A DNA stretch of 64,000 nt from Pseudomonadota bacterium (GTDB taxonomy: Bacteria; Pseudomonadota; Gammaproteobacteria; Burkholderiales; Rhodocyclaceae), in contig QQUN01000033.1 of NCBI GenBank assembly GCA_008501585.1, positions 1 to 64,000 of the forward strand, in the 5' to 3' direction. Below are positions 15,014-25,504 of this stretch, in pieces; the stretch's first letter is position 1, and each line of letters opens with the position of its first letter. Below the pieces are notes generated by a model. That model saw nothing but the letters and a program-made list of their open reading frames with translations. It searched no databases and was not told the DNA's origin. The position numbers and the translations under genes are program-made.

Positions 15014-18000
15014 ATGAATCGAGCGATGTTCCGTTTGGTGTTCAACGAGTCGGCACAGGCCTGGCAGGCGGTGCCGGAGTGTGCGTCGGCCAAGGGCAAA
15101 CGGGCGTCGGCTCGGGCGCGCGGCGTGGCCGCGGCGCTGCTGGCGTTGCTGGCCCTGCCGGCGGTGGCGGCGCCGGGGCGCACCACCCTGCCGATTCCAC
15201 GGGCCGATTTCGTCGCTCGCGGTTCGGTCTCGGCACCGGTGGTGAGCGGCAATCACATGCGGGTGGAGCAACATTCGGACAAGGCGGTGGTGAACTGGTC
15301 GCAGTTCAACGTCGGCGCCGACGCCACGGTGCAGTTCGTGCAGCCCTCGTCGACGGCGGCCATCCTCAATCGCATCTGGGACAGCAATCCGAGCCAGATA
15401 TTCGGGCGCATCGAAGCGAACGGGCAGGTCTATCTGATCAACCGCAATGGCTTCCTGTTCGGTGACAGCGCGGTGGTGAACGTCGGTGGCCTGGTGGCCT
15501 CGGCGCTGAACATCGCCGACGATGATTTCATCGATGGCTTCCTCGCCAACAAGACGGCTGGCTCGAAGGCCGCCTTTTTTCTCGACAACGCCAATTACGA
15601 CGGCGGCGTGGTAAGCGATGCGCAAAGCGTGTTCCAGGCGGCCAAGGTGGTGGTGGGGCAGGGCGCGACGATCAACAGCGTCGACGGCGGCCGGGTGATG
15701 CTGCTGGCGCCGAGTGTGGAGGTGGCCGGCAAGGTCAGCGCCGACGGCGGGCAGGCGGTGCTGGCCGCGGGCGCGAAGGTGTATCTGGCGGCAAGCGAGA
15801 ACGAGAACCTGCGGGGCATTCTGGTCGAGGTCGATCCGCTGGCCCCCAACCTGGCGACGGGGGCCAGCCAAGGCGACGGCAAGGTGACCATCGATGCGCT
15901 GGGCGAGGTGATTGCCAAGCGCGGCAACATCAGCGTGGCTGCGTATGCGATTCAGGTGGATGGTGCGCTGACCGCCAGTACCGGCGCGACCGGCGCCGGC
16001 AGCATTTTTCTGCAGGGGCGCGATACGGTAAAGGCCAAGGCCGACACCACCTCGGGCGCCTTCGATTACGCGGTGGCCCATCGCGCCGGTCAGGTGACTC
16101 TGGGCCAGACGGCGCGGGTGACGGTGGGGGTGGAGAATGCGTCGTCGGATACCCTGCTCGATTCGGTGAGCGTGCCGCGCTCGCGGGTGTCGATGACCGG
16201 TAACACGATCGTGCTCGATGATGGTGCCCGCATCACGGCGCCGTCGGGCACCGTATCGATGATCGCCATGGCCCGCTGGAGCCCCTTTGGCGGCATCCAG
16301 ACGCTGATCGACTCGGCGGCGGTCGGCAATCTGCCACTGACGCCGATCGATCTGGTCGATTTCACCGCCGCCGACGTGCTCGATACCGGGGCAGCTGCCA
16401 ACGAAGCGCGGGTGGTGGTTTCGTCGGGGGCACGCATCGATGTGGCCGGCCTGAAGGGCGGTGTGAACGCGTCGGGCGCGCAGGTGAGCGCGGCGCGCAA
16501 CCAGATCGATGCCAAGCTGGTCAGTGCCGAACTGGCCGATGCGCCGCTGCAGCGCAATGGCGTGCTCTACCGCCAGCAGGTGAGTTTCGACCTGCGCAGC
16601 GCGCCGACCGGCCGGCTCGGTGTGGCCAACTTGTCGGGCTATGTGAGCCAGCTCCGGCGCAGCGTGCACGAGCGCAGCACCGTTGGCGGCGAGGTGCGCA
16701 TCCTGTCGCAGGGGGCGGCGGTGGTCGATGCCGGGGCGACGATCGATATCTCAGGTGGCTGGGTGCACTACACCGCCGCCGACATCGTGTCGTCGGTGCT
16801 CAGTGCAAACGGCCGACTGTTCAACATTGAAACAGCCAGCCCCGATCTGGTCTATTCGGCGGTGGGGCGCCGGACGGTCCACATCCCCGATTACGACGAG
16901 GGCGCCGATGCCGGGCGCCTGGCTATCGCCTCGCGCGAGGTGGTGCTCGATGGCGATGTGCAGGCGGCCGTACGAATCGGAACGTTTCAACGCCAGTACC
17001 CGTCCACGGCGCCGCGTGGGGGCACGCTGGAGATTGGCGGCGACATCGGTGGCGGTGACTACGCTATGGCGGATGTGCGCTTCAGCGCAGGGGCGCTGCT
17101 CGGTGCGGGCTTCCGCGCCGATCCACGCAACGCCTCGCTGGGGGCGCGCAGCGGCACGGTCAGCATTGACCTGGCCCGGCTGGTCCGTGGCGGTGTGCAG
17201 ACCGTCGATGTGAAGGCCAACGGGGTGGTGAGTTTGCCGGCCCAGGCGGGATTGAATTTGCCGGCCTTGTTTTCGCTGTCCCTAGTGTCGCAAGGCGATA
17301 TCCACTTTGATGCCGATCTGCGCGGCGCTGGCATGACGCTGTCGGCCGAGTCCTTGCTCGGTGACGTGGTGCTGTCGCCGGCGCGGGTGATCGATGCGTC
17401 GGGACAGTGGATCAACGACTACGCAGCGCATCGCAACGGAGGAGCCTTGTGGGCTGGCTCTCAGGTGCTCGACGGCGGCGCCGTGACGTTAAAGGCGGGC
17501 GAGCGCGTGGTGGTGGGGCAGGGCAGCCGGATCGATGTTTCTGGCGGGGCCTCGGTGGCCACGAATGGCGACTTCCGCGCGGGGAACGCCGGTGCGATCA
17601 CGCTGGCGCATACTGGCGGGCGCCAGTTGCAGGGCGGGGTCGAGCTGCAAGGCGCGCTGGCCGGCTTTGCCTATCGCTTCGACAATCGCTTTGGCTCGGG
17701 CGGCCGGCTTACGTTCAGCGCCGACGACATCGTGGTGGGCAATGCCACGGGCGGCGCCGACACCCTGTTCCTGACACGCGACTTCTTTTCCGAGGGGGGC
17801 TTTGCCCACTATGCGCTGGCGGCCAGCTGGGGCGCCGTCAGCCTCGGTAGCGATGCACAGCTGTTGGTCAATCCGCAGCTACGGGTACTTGATCGCCAGC
17901 ATCGGCAGGTCGCGACGGGTGCAGCGCCGCGGGTGAGCCGCCTCGCCGCACTGTCGTCCGTGCTGGGCGGCACGACTTCGTTCTCGGCGTCGGCAACCGC

Positions 18001-21000
18001 CGTGCCCGAGGCGGATGCCGCAGCCACGGCGGCAGAACGGGCACGGGTTGGCCGTGTGCTGATGGCTTCCGGGGCATCAGTGAGCGTGCGTGACGAAGGC
18101 CGTATCGAACTGCGAGCCGGCCGGCAGCTGACCGTCGGTGGTCGTCTGACGGCGCGCGCTGGTGAGGTGCGTTTGCATATGGCCGGCGAGATCGATACCT
18201 CGGGCAACTCGGATGTGGGTTACTTTGCCGACCAGTCGATCTTCCTGACCGACTCCTCGGTCATCGATGTGTCCGGCGTGTCGCGTGTGATCGCCGATCC
18301 GCTCGGCCGGCGCAGCGGTGCGGTGCTCGATGCTGGCACGGTGACGCTTGATGCCGACAAGGGCTATGTGATCGCCGCCGGCGGGGCGCAGCTGCGACTC
18401 GACGGCGTGGCCGACGCGGTCGACCTGCCGCGCGGCGGGCGCATCGTCGATGCCAGCGATGCGGGTACGCTCAGTGTCGCCTCGCGCGAGGGGATTGCGC
18501 TGGCGGCGGGGGTCTCGGCCAAGGCCGGCGGCGCCGGCGCCCGGGGCGGCACACTCGACGTGATGCTCAACCGCCACAATGTCGACAGTGCCAGCCTGAA
18601 GAATGGCGCGGTGGCGTATCCCGGCCAGGATCGCGTGCTGCGCGTCGATGATGCGCTGCCGTCGATGGCGGGCTGGCTGCCGGGGGCCGCGGTGCCGAGC
18701 GCGCTCGAGGCGACGGCCTATGTGTCGCCACAGCAGATGATGGCCGCTGGTTTTGACGCGGTCACGCTCAATAGCGACAACACCATCCACCTGGCTGGCA
18801 GCGCCCGCTGGGATGCCTTGCGCAGCCTGGCCTTTGTTGCTCCGCGTATCGAAGGCGCCGGCAAGGCGACGCTGGCGGCGCCGTATGTCCGCTTTGCCTA
18901 CCTCGATCCGCTCGACCAGGCGCCCAAGGCCGTGGTCTCGGGTAGCGCGGAGCTGACCGTGCTGACCAATACGCTTGATGTGCAGGGTCACATTGGCTTC
19001 TCCGGCTTTGCCAATCTGAACTGGACCGCGCAGGAGGCAATCCGCCTGATAGGGGTGCAGCCCAAAGAGGTTGCGGCGAGTACCGGCAGCTTGAGCGCCA
19101 GCGGTTCGGCCCGTCTGACGGCCGGCCAGGTGATGGCGGCCACGAACTCGCGCTTCGTGTTGGATCTGGCCGAGGCCGGCAGTCGTCTGTCGATCAGCGG
19201 TGCCGGGACGGTGCCGGGCGCACCGCTGTCGGCGGGGGCGGATCTCACGCTGACGGCAGATTTCATCGATCAGGGCGGCGTAGTCCGGGTGCCCTTTGGC
19301 AGCCTGTCGCTGATCGCGCGGGATACGCTGACCCTGGCTGCAGGTAGCATCAGCTCGGCCTCGGGCGAAGGCATGGTGGCGCCCTATGGTGTGCGCTCCG
19401 GTGATGACTGGGTGTTGCTGTATCCGTCCGGGGCGGCGAGCGGTGACGGCTTCGATCTGAGCACGGTGCTGTCGAGCGCGCCGGTGCCGACGGTGGTACT
19501 GAGCGCACCGAAGGTCGACCAGCAGGCTGGCGCTACGGTGAATCTGTCTGGCGGTGGCGAGCTTTATGCGCATGAATTCGTGCCGGGCGCGGGCGGCTCG
19601 GTGGATGTGCTGAGTCAGCCGGGTACCTACGCGATCGTACCGACCTTCAAGGGCGCGGCGGCCCCGGTGGATGCGACTTACGGTGAAGGCTTCGATCTTG
19701 AAGTGGGCACGCAGATCACGCTCGGCGCCGGTGCCGGCGTACCGGCCGGGACGTATCTGTTGTTGCCGGCGCGTTATGCCCTGCTGCCGGGCGCATTCAG
19801 GGTGTCGCGTTTGCCGGGGCAGGCTATGGCCGCCGGCCAGTCCACCCCGATGGCGCTCGGCGGTGCCGTGGTGTCCGGCACGCTGTCGGTGGCAGGTACG
19901 TCGGTGAGGGATGCGCACACCACGCGTTGGCTGGTTGAATCCGGCGCGCTGACGCGCCAGCGCACGCAGTATGTCGAATCGACCGCAACGCAGCATTTCG
20001 CCAGCCAGGTCAGCGGCGACGGGCGGGCCGTGCCGCGCAGCACCCGTGACGCGGGCCATCTCGTGCTGTCGGCGACGGATCTGCTGACCCTCGGCGGCGA
20101 CATTCTGTTCGACCGCGATGAGGACGCCCGTGGCGGCTTGCTCGATGTCGACGCCGTGCGGCTGGCCATTGGCGCACCGCACGCTGGAGCGCTCACGCTC
20201 GGGGTGACCCAGCTCAACGCCAGCGGCGCCGACAGCATCGTGATTGGCGGGCGGCGGGTGTTCGACGCGAAAGGTGACGCCACCTTGCAGATCGGCGCAG
20301 ACACGGTAACGCTCGACGCATCGCAGGTGTTGCGTGCCGGAGAGGTGGTGTTGGCGGCCAGGGACCGGCTGACCGTTGCCGATGACAGCGCCATCGCCAC
20401 GCATGCGGCCGGCCACTTCGGTCCCCTGCGGGTCGAAGGTGACGGCGCCCTGCTGCGGGTGGCCGAAGGCGGCGCGGCGGTGGTACGTACCGCGGTGGCG
20501 GGTAGCATGGGTACCCTGGAGATTGGCGACCGGGTGGCGCTCGATGGCGCGGCGGTGCAGTTCGACGGCACTCTGGCGACGCGCGTAGCCGGCAGCGTTC
20601 AGATTGCCGCAGACGAGGTCTCGGTGGGCGCCAGCCGGATCACCTTCGGCGACCCTGCGCCAGCGCAGGGCATCGGGGTGAATGGCGCACTGTTGGAAAG
20701 CCTGAGTGGGGCTGACAACATCACGCTGCGCAGCTACAGCAGTATTGATTTTGCCAATGATCTCGTGCTCGGTTCGCCCGCCAATCCGCTGCGCGGCCTG
20801 ACGCTCGATAGCGCCCAGATCGGCTGGACCGGCGCGGCGGGCGGTGCGGTGTCGATTACCGCCGAGTCGCTGACGCTGACCAACACCACCGGGGCGGTGG
20901 TCGATGACGGTGGCGCGCGGCGGCTGGCAGGCCAGGGGGGCACGCTGAGCCTGGCTGCCGTGGCCATCGGTTCGGGCGGCGGTACGATCACCCTTGCCGA

Positions 21001-24000
21001 TGGCGTGTCGGCTGTGCGTGGTTTCGATGGTGCCGCAGTGCAGATGCAGGCGGCGCGTGGCGTGGTCTTCACCGGAGAGGGTGCCGCCTCGGTGGCTGCC
21101 GGGGTGGTGGTCGATGCGCCGGTGATCACCGCGCGTGCGGGTGCGCGTTCCGGGCTGAGTGCTGACGGTGCGCTCGATATTCTCGCCGCCACCTCAACGT
21201 CAGCGGCCGCCGAGGTTGGTGCCGGCCACATCGCCTTGAGCGGCCAGCGTGTCTCGCAAGCCGGTCGCGTCGATGCGGCCAGCGGTGCGCTGACGCTCAA
21301 GGCGACCGGCGGTGACGTGGTGCTGCAGTCCGGATCGGTGACTTCGGCCGCCAGCCTGGTCCGCCGTTTCGATGAGGGTGATGTCGGTCATGCCGCCGGC
21401 CAGATTGTGCTTGAGGCGAGCGGTGGCGACGTGATGATCAATGCCGGTGCGCGCGTGGATGTGCGTGGTCGAGCCGGCGCGGATGCTGGCCGTGTGGTGT
21501 TGTCGGCGGCGGACGGCGGTGTCGTTGTCGATGGTGCGCTTCAGGCGGCGACGGATTCGACCCGGGCACGTGGCGGGGCTCTCGCGGTGGACGCCCTGGA
21601 CCTGCCCACGCTGGACAGTGTGTTGGCCAAAGCGGGGGATTTCAGTCGGTCGATGAGCGTGCGTGCGCGGACGGGTGACCTGGTGCTCGGCGTGGCCTCG
21701 ACGCTGCGTGCGCAGGCGGTTGACCTGTCCGCCGACCAGGGAAACATCACGATCGCGGGGCGGATCGATGCCGATGGCGCGGAGGGGGGCAGCATTGCCC
21801 TGGCCGCCCGGCATGCCCATGGCGTTGGCGGCCAGCTCACTGTCGAGGGAACGCTCCAGGCCCGCGCGACGGTGGCGGGTGGCGCCGGCGGGCGGGTCGA
21901 CATGACGGTCGGCGGAGATACCGTCGCGGATGAGTCGGTCGCCCGCATCGTGCTGGGTGCGGGTAGCCGGATCGATGTTGGTGGATCGGGTAGCGGGCGG
22001 GTGACGCTCGCGGCGCCGGTGATCAGCGACGGTGCCGCCCAGACCGTTGCCATCGAGAACCAGGGCAGTGTGCTGTCGGGGCTGGCGGCGCTGGATGTCG
22101 AAGCCACGGTGGTTCAGCGCCATGGCGGCAATGTTGCGCTCGACACCGCGTGGCAGGGCGCCACGCAGGCGGCGCTGAACGGTGTCGAGGCGCATCTGGC
22201 AGCGATCGGGGCGCGTGTGGCGGGGGCGTCTGCCATACCGGTTGTGGTGCGCCCGGCGGCCGAGGTGCGTGCCGGCGGCGACATCACCGTCAGCACAGCA
22301 CTGGATTTCCTTGGCGGAACGGGCTGGCGTTACGGCTCGGGCGATGCCCTGGCTGGTGCGCTGAGTTTGCGCGCCGCCGGCGATGTCCGGATCGATCAGT
22401 CGATCAGCGATGGTTTTGCGGTCAGTGTGGTGCCGTGTGGGCGCGGTTGTACGCCGGTGCCCACCGTGGCGCCAGCCAATACGGCCGATACCTGGCGTTA
22501 CCGCGTGGTGGCTGGAGCGGACTGGGCCGCGGCGAACCGGCTCGCGCACGGTGGCGATGGCGATGTCACGCTGGCCGCAGGCGCCACTTTGCGCACCGGC
22601 ACGGCGGATATCGAGGTGGTTGCCGGTGGGGATCTGGTGCTGGCAGGCAAGGGGGCGGCCATCTACACCGGCGGTACGTCGGTCAGTGACCCGGCCATGC
22701 CGTCCGGTGCGCCGGTGCTGACCGATGGCGGTGGCGATGTGCGCATCATCACCGGCGGTGATGTGCTCGGCAACACGCCGGGGCTGTCGCCGGCCCAGTG
22801 GTTGTGGCGGCAAGGCTTCAAGGGGCGTGGTAGCACGCTGAGTCCGCCGCTGGCCTGGTTCGTTCAGTGGGGTGAGGTCGATCGTGCCATTGGTGCGCTC
22901 GGCGGCGGCAACGTCAGCCTGCGTAGCGGCGGCGATCTGCGGGATGTGTCGTTGGTTGTGCCGCAGGTCGGGGTGCTGACGAATACCGGCGCTGTGCTCG
23001 CTTACGGTGGTGGCAATCTCGAGGCGACGGTCGATGGCGATATCCTGCGGGGCGATTTCCTGGTCGGCGATGGCAAGGGGCTGGTCGCGACACTGGGCCG
23101 GATTTCCAGTGGCGAGCCGCTATACAGTGCCGGCGACGGCTGGACGCGGCTGCGCACCATGCTCTATCTGGCCGATGCACAGATCGAAGTCCAGGCCTTG
23201 GGGGATGCGGCCTTCCAGGCCGTGATGGATCCCGTGCAATTGCCATTGAGCCGTGCCAACGAGGATAAGTTCACTACCGTCCGGGTGTTCACCTCGCTGA
23301 GTGATGCATCGGCCGTTACAGTGTCCTCGGCTGCGGGTGACGTGGTGATCGGCGATCCAACGGATCCGACCCAGGGCTTGAGTGGCCTGGCCAATCACAC
23401 TGCGTTCAGCTCGCCGACCACGCGGCGCTATGAGGATGTCGGCAGCGAGATGTTTGGCTACCGGCTGTTGCCGGCCTCACTGTCGGCGACGGCACTGAGC
23501 GGTGACGTGGTATTCGACACCATGACGACCGGCAGCCTGAACCTGTTCCCCTCCGCGAACGGCCAGCTGCTGCTGCAGGCCGGGGAGTCGGTGCGGGTAC
23601 CTGAGGGCTTGTCGTTCGGCTTGCGCATGTTCGATATGGACCCGGCGCTGCTCAATACGGCCGCCAACTCAGCCGCCGACCGCAAGGACTTCGCGCTCGT
23701 GTTCTCGGCCAACCAGGGCGCCGCGCGTACCGCGTCCAACCGGCGCGGCACGGCACTGCACGCGAGCGACGACACGTCGGCACGCATCATCGCTGCCGAA
23801 GGCGATGTCAGTGGCAGCTTTGTGCTGGCCAAGGCGACCGAGGTGGTGGCGGGAGGGGATGTGCACAACCTGCGCCTGATCACCCAGCATGACGATGCCT
23901 CGGACATCACGCGTATCAGCGCCGGAGGATACCTGCGGGTGGACGAGGCGCGCGAGCCCGGTTCCAACCGGCGTGTCTTGAGCGATGCCGGCATCGTGGT

Positions 24001-25396
24001 ACATGGCCCCGGCGAGGTGATCGTGACCGTGGGCCGGGGCATGAGCCTGGGCACCAGCGAGGGCATTCGCTCGTTGGGCAACACGGTGCACTCGACCCTG
24101 CCAGTGACCGGCGCGAAGATCCGCATCGTGGCGGGCCGGCCGCAAAGCGTGGATACCACGGCATTCATTGACGCGTATCTGCGGGGAGCCAATGGCGCTG
24201 CCGCCCGTGCGGACTTGGCCGCGTTCCTGGCCCAGCGTGGGGTCGTGGTCAGCGGCGAGGCGCCGATCCTGAATGCGTTGGCAGCGCTGCCGGCTGAGGA
24301 TCAGATGGTCTATGCCGAGCGCTGGCTACGCAATGCCTTCATCGAGACCTACCTCGGTGGCGGTGCGGTGGATTACACCCGTGACTGGGTGGCCTACGCC
24401 ACGGCGCGCGGGCTGAGTGCGGATCCGTATGCGGCCGGCGCGCAGGACTTTGATCGTTTCCGCTACCAGGTGTTGTGGCAGGAGTTGGCCGCGTCAGGCA
24501 AGGAGGGCGCGCGCATTTCGAACGATGCGACTGCCAATCCGGGCAAGTACTCGCAGGATCAACTTGCGCCCGAGTTGCTTTACGCCCGTGGCTTCAAGGC
24601 GACCGAACTGGCGGGCTTGGCGGCGCCGTTCGGCTTTGATGGTGATGTCCGGCTGGTATTCAGCCAGATCAAGTCCGAAGACGGCGGCGGCGTGGACATC
24701 CTCGCGCCGGGCGGTGGCATTGACGTGGGTGCCATGACCCAGCCGCAAGGTTTTACCAAGGGGGCCAGCGAGTTGGGTATCGTCGCCACCGCTGCGGATG
24801 TGAATCTGTGGGTGCGTGACACAGTGGCGGTCAACCAGTCGCGGGTGTTTGCGCTCGACGGCGGCAACATTCTGATGTGGGCGGCCACCGGTGATATCTC
24901 CGCCGGCAGCGGTGAGCGCACCGCGCTGTCGGCCCCGCCGCCGGTGGTGACCATCGATCGCGAGACCGGTGCGGTGAAGCTGGTCTATCGTGGCGCAACC
25001 TCTGGCTCGGGCATTGCCACCATCTTTACCGGAGCGCCGAAGGTTGGCCCGGGGGATGTCAGCGTGTATGCGCCGAACGGCTTCATCGACGCCGGCGAGG
25101 CCGGGATCGCCAGCGCCGGCGTTGTCGATGTCGGCGGTGTCGGCATTCTGAACGCGGCAGACATCTCCGGCGCGGGTGGCAGCAACGTCGCCCCGCCCGC
25201 TGCGCCGGTGATTGGCGCCAGCGCCGGTTTGGGCACCGATGCGGCCGCGGCCGCCAATGATCTGCTCGAGGCTGATCCGCCGGCGGCCGGCAATGCACTG
25301 CGCTCGTCGCTGCTGACCGTGGAGGTGCTGCCATTCGAGAGCGCCTGCGACCCCGCACGGCCAGCGTCTGCCGCCTGTCGGCAGGAGGCCGGATGA
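15014..25396 (+). CDS. Giant FHA-like two-partner secretion adhesin TpsA (DUF3739 family)
   Basis: A 3460-residue exoprotein. The start MNRAMFRLVFNESAQAWQAV is an extended type V signal (ESPR), followed by a basic region and a normal signal core AALLALLALPAVAA. The TPS secretion domain follows (about residues 55-290), with VNWSQFNVGADATVQFVQP and the NRNGFLFG variant of the NPNG motif. Most of the rest is repetitive beta-helix-like sequence rich in Gly, Ala, Val and Asp. Near residue 3200 the sequence FGFDGDVRLVFSQIKSEDGG fits the C-terminal DUF3739 region of filamentous haemagglutinin-type proteins. The tail holds two cysteines (ESACDPARPASAACRQEAG). GGAG at 15004 supports ATG 15014. It likely acts in adhesion or biofilm formation. 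Confidence 0.93.
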   Translation: MNRAMFRLVFNESAQAWQAVPECASAKGKRASARARGVAAALLALLALPAVAAPGRTTLPIPRADFVARGSVSAPVVSGNHMRVEQHSDKAVVNWSQFNVGADATVQFVQPSSTAAILNRIWDSNPSQIFGRIEANGQVYLINRNGFLFGDSAVVNVGGLVASALNIADDDFIDGFLANKTAGSKAAFFLDNANYDGGVVSDAQSVFQAAKVVVGQGATINSVDGGRVMLLAPSVEVAGKVSADGGQAVLAAGAKVYLAASENENLRGILVEVDPLAPNLATGASQGDGKVTIDALGEVIAKRGNISVAAYAIQVDGALTASTGATGAGSIFLQGRDTVKAKADTTSGAFDYAVAHRAGQVTLGQTARVTVGVENASSDTLLDSVSVPRSRVSMTGNTIVLDDGARITAPSGTVSMIAMARWSPFGGIQTLIDSAAVGNLPLTPIDLVDFTAADVLDTGAAANEARVVVSSGARIDVAGLKGGVNASGAQVSAARNQIDAKLVSAELADAPLQRNGVLYRQQVSFDLRSAPTGRLGVANLSGYVSQLRRSVHERSTVGGEVRILSQGAAVVDAGATIDISGGWVHYTAADIVSSVLSANGRLFNIETASPDLVYSAVGRRTVHIPDYDEGADAGRLAIASREVVLDGDVQAAVRIGTFQRQYPSTAPRGGTLEIGGDIGGGDYAMADVRFSAGALLGAGFRADPRNASLGARSGTVSIDLARLVRGGVQTVDVKANGVVSLPAQAGLNLPALFSLSLVSQGDIHFDADLRGAGMTLSAESLLGDVVLSPARVIDASGQWINDYAAHRNGGALWAGSQVLDGGAVTLKAGERVVVGQGSRIDVSGGASVATNGDFRAGNAGAITLAHTGGRQLQGGVELQGALAGFAYRFDNRFGSGGRLTFSADDIVVGNATGGADTLFLTRDFFSEGGFAHYALAASWGAVSLGSDAQLLVNPQLRVLDRQHRQVATGAAPRVSRLAALSSVLGGTTSFSASATAVPEADAAATAAERARVGRVLMASGASVSVRDEGRIELRAGRQLTVGGRLTARAGEVRLHMAGEIDTSGNSDVGYFADQSIFLTDSSVIDVSGVSRVIADPLGRRSGAVLDAGTVTLDADKGYVIAAGGAQLRLDGVADAVDLPRGGRIVDASDAGTLSVASREGIALAAGVSAKAGGAGARGGTLDVMLNRHNVDSASLKNGAVAYPGQDRVLRVDDALPSMAGWLPGAAVPSALEATAYVSPQQMMAAGFDAVTLNSDNTIHLAGSARWDALRSLAFVAPRIEGAGKATLAAPYVRFAYLDPLDQAPKAVVSGSAELTVLTNTLDVQGHIGFSGFANLNWTAQEAIRLIGVQPKEVAASTGSLSASGSARLTAGQVMAATNSRFVLDLAEAGSRLSISGAGTVPGAPLSAGADLTLTADFIDQGGVVRVPFGSLSLIARDTLTLAAGSISSASGEGMVAPYGVRSGDDWVLLYPSGAASGDGFDLSTVLSSAPVPTVVLSAPKVDQQAGATVNLSGGGELYAHEFVPGAGGSVDVLSQPGTYAIVPTFKGAAAPVDATYGEGFDLEVGTQITLGAGAGVPAGTYLLLPARYALLPGAFRVSRLPGQAMAAGQSTPMALGGAVVSGTLSVAGTSVRDAHTTRWLVESGALTRQRTQYVESTATQHFASQVSGDGRAVPRSTRDAGHLVLSATDLLTLGGDILFDRDEDARGGLLDVDAVRLAIGAPHAGALTLGVTQLNASGADSIVIGGRRVFDAKGDATLQIGADTVTLDASQVLRAGEVVLAARDRLTVADDSAIATHAAGHFGPLRVEGDGALLRVAEGGAAVVRTAVAGSMGTLEIGDRVALDGAAVQFDGTLATRVAGSVQIAADEVSVGASRITFGDPAPAQGIGVNGALLESLSGADNITLRSYSSIDFANDLVLGSPANPLRGLTLDSAQIGWTGAAGGAVSITAESLTLTNTTGAVVDDGGARRLAGQGGTLSLAAVAIGSGGGTITLADGVSAVRGFDGAAVQMQAARGVVFTGEGAASVAAGVVVDAPVITARAGARSGLSADGALDILAATSTSAAAEVGAGHIALSGQRVSQAGRVDAASGALTLKATGGDVVLQSGSVTSAASLVRRFDEGDVGHAAGQIVLEASGGDVMINAGARVDVRGRAGADAGRVVLSAADGGVVVDGALQAATDSTRARGGALAVDALDLPTLDSVLAKAGDFSRSMSVRARTGDLVLGVASTLRAQAVDLSADQGNITIAGRIDADGAEGGSIALAARHAHGVGGQLTVEGTLQARATVAGGAGGRVDMTVGGDTVADESVARIVLGAGSRIDVGGSGSGRVTLAAPVISDGAAQTVAIENQGSVLSGLAALDVEATVVQRHGGNVALDTAWQGATQAALNGVEAHLAAIGARVAGASAIPVVVRPAAEVRAGGDITVSTALDFLGGTGWRYGSGDALAGALSLRAAGDVRIDQSISDGFAVSVVPCGRGCTPVPTVAPANTADTWRYRVVAGADWAAANRLAHGGDGDVTLAAGATLRTGTADIEVVAGGDLVLAGKGAAIYTGGTSVSDPAMPSGAPVLTDGGGDVRIITGGDVLGNTPGLSPAQWLWRQGFKGRGSTLSPPLAWFVQWGEVDRAIGALGGGNVSLRSGGDLRDVSLVVPQVGVLTNTGAVLAYGGGNLEATVDGDILRGDFLVGDGKGLVATLGRISSGEPLYSAGDGWTRLRTMLYLADAQIEVQALGDAAFQAVMDPVQLPLSRANEDKFTTVRVFTSLSDASAVTVSSAAGDVVIGDPTDPTQGLSGLANHTAFSSPTTRRYEDVGSEMFGYRLLPASLSATALSGDVVFDTMTTGSLNLFPSANGQLLLQAGESVRVPEGLSFGLRMFDMDPALLNTAANSAADRKDFALVFSANQGAARTASNRRGTALHASDDTSARIIAAEGDVSGSFVLAKATEVVAGGDVHNLRLITQHDDASDITRISAGGYLRVDEAREPGSNRRVLSDAGIVVHGPGEVIVTVGRGMSLGTSEGIRSLGNTVHSTLPVTGAKIRIVAGRPQSVDTTAFIDAYLRGANGAAARADLAAFLAQRGVVVSGEAPILNALAALPAEDQMVYAERWLRNAFIETYLGGGAVDYTRDWVAYATARGLSADPYAAGAQDFDRFRYQVLWQELAASGKEGARISNDATANPGKYSQDQLAPELLYARGFKATELAGLAAPFGFDGDVRLVFSQIKSEDGGGVDILAPGGGIDVGAMTQPQGFTKGASELGIVATAADVNLWVRDTVAVNQSRVFALDGGNILMWAATGDISAGSGERTALSAPPPVVTIDRETGAVKLVYRGATSGSGIATIFTGAPKVGPGDVSVYAPNGFIDAGEAGIASAGVVDVGGVGILNAADISGAGGSNVAPPAAPVIGASAGLGTDAAAAANDLLEADPPAAGNALRSSLLTVEVLPFESACDPARPASAACRQEAG

Positions 25397-25404
25397 CGCC
25401 GCCT

Positions 25405-25430
25405 GCAGGTAGTCCGTTTGGACTACCTGC
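25405..25430. promoter_or_regulatory. Perfect inverted repeat carrying TAGTCC motif copy 4, upstream of the DUF2341-ExbB gene
   Basis: Two perfect 11-bp arms, GCAGGTAGTCC and GGACTACCTGC, around GTTT. The inner 18 bases (25409-25426) match copies 1-3. The centre is about 87 bases before the next start codon, with a -10-like TTTAAC near 25453. Because it lies 8 bases after the tpsA stop it could instead be a hairpin terminator, but no T tract follows. Confidence 0.55.
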
Positions 25431-25504
25431 ACGGGTGAGCGCCGGCAGGCCGGTTTAACACGCCATGACCATCATGACGGGCTGATTCCGGAGCCCGAAC
25501 CGCC

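Noticed and set aside
18077-22813. Long minus-strand open frames opposite tpsA
   Set aside because: They are His/Arg/Gln-rich shadows caused by high GC and codon bias; no start signals or families, and tpsA is clearly real.
15014-25396. Possible CRISPR or tandem DNA repeats within the giant adhesin gene
   Set aside because: Repetition is at the protein level (beta-helix motifs); I saw no regularly spaced identical DNA repeats.
25405-25430. The 11-bp inverted repeat as a plain terminator for tpsA
   Set aside because: Position fits, but there is no T tract and the core matches three other upstream motifs; kept as a regulatory site with the terminator option noted.
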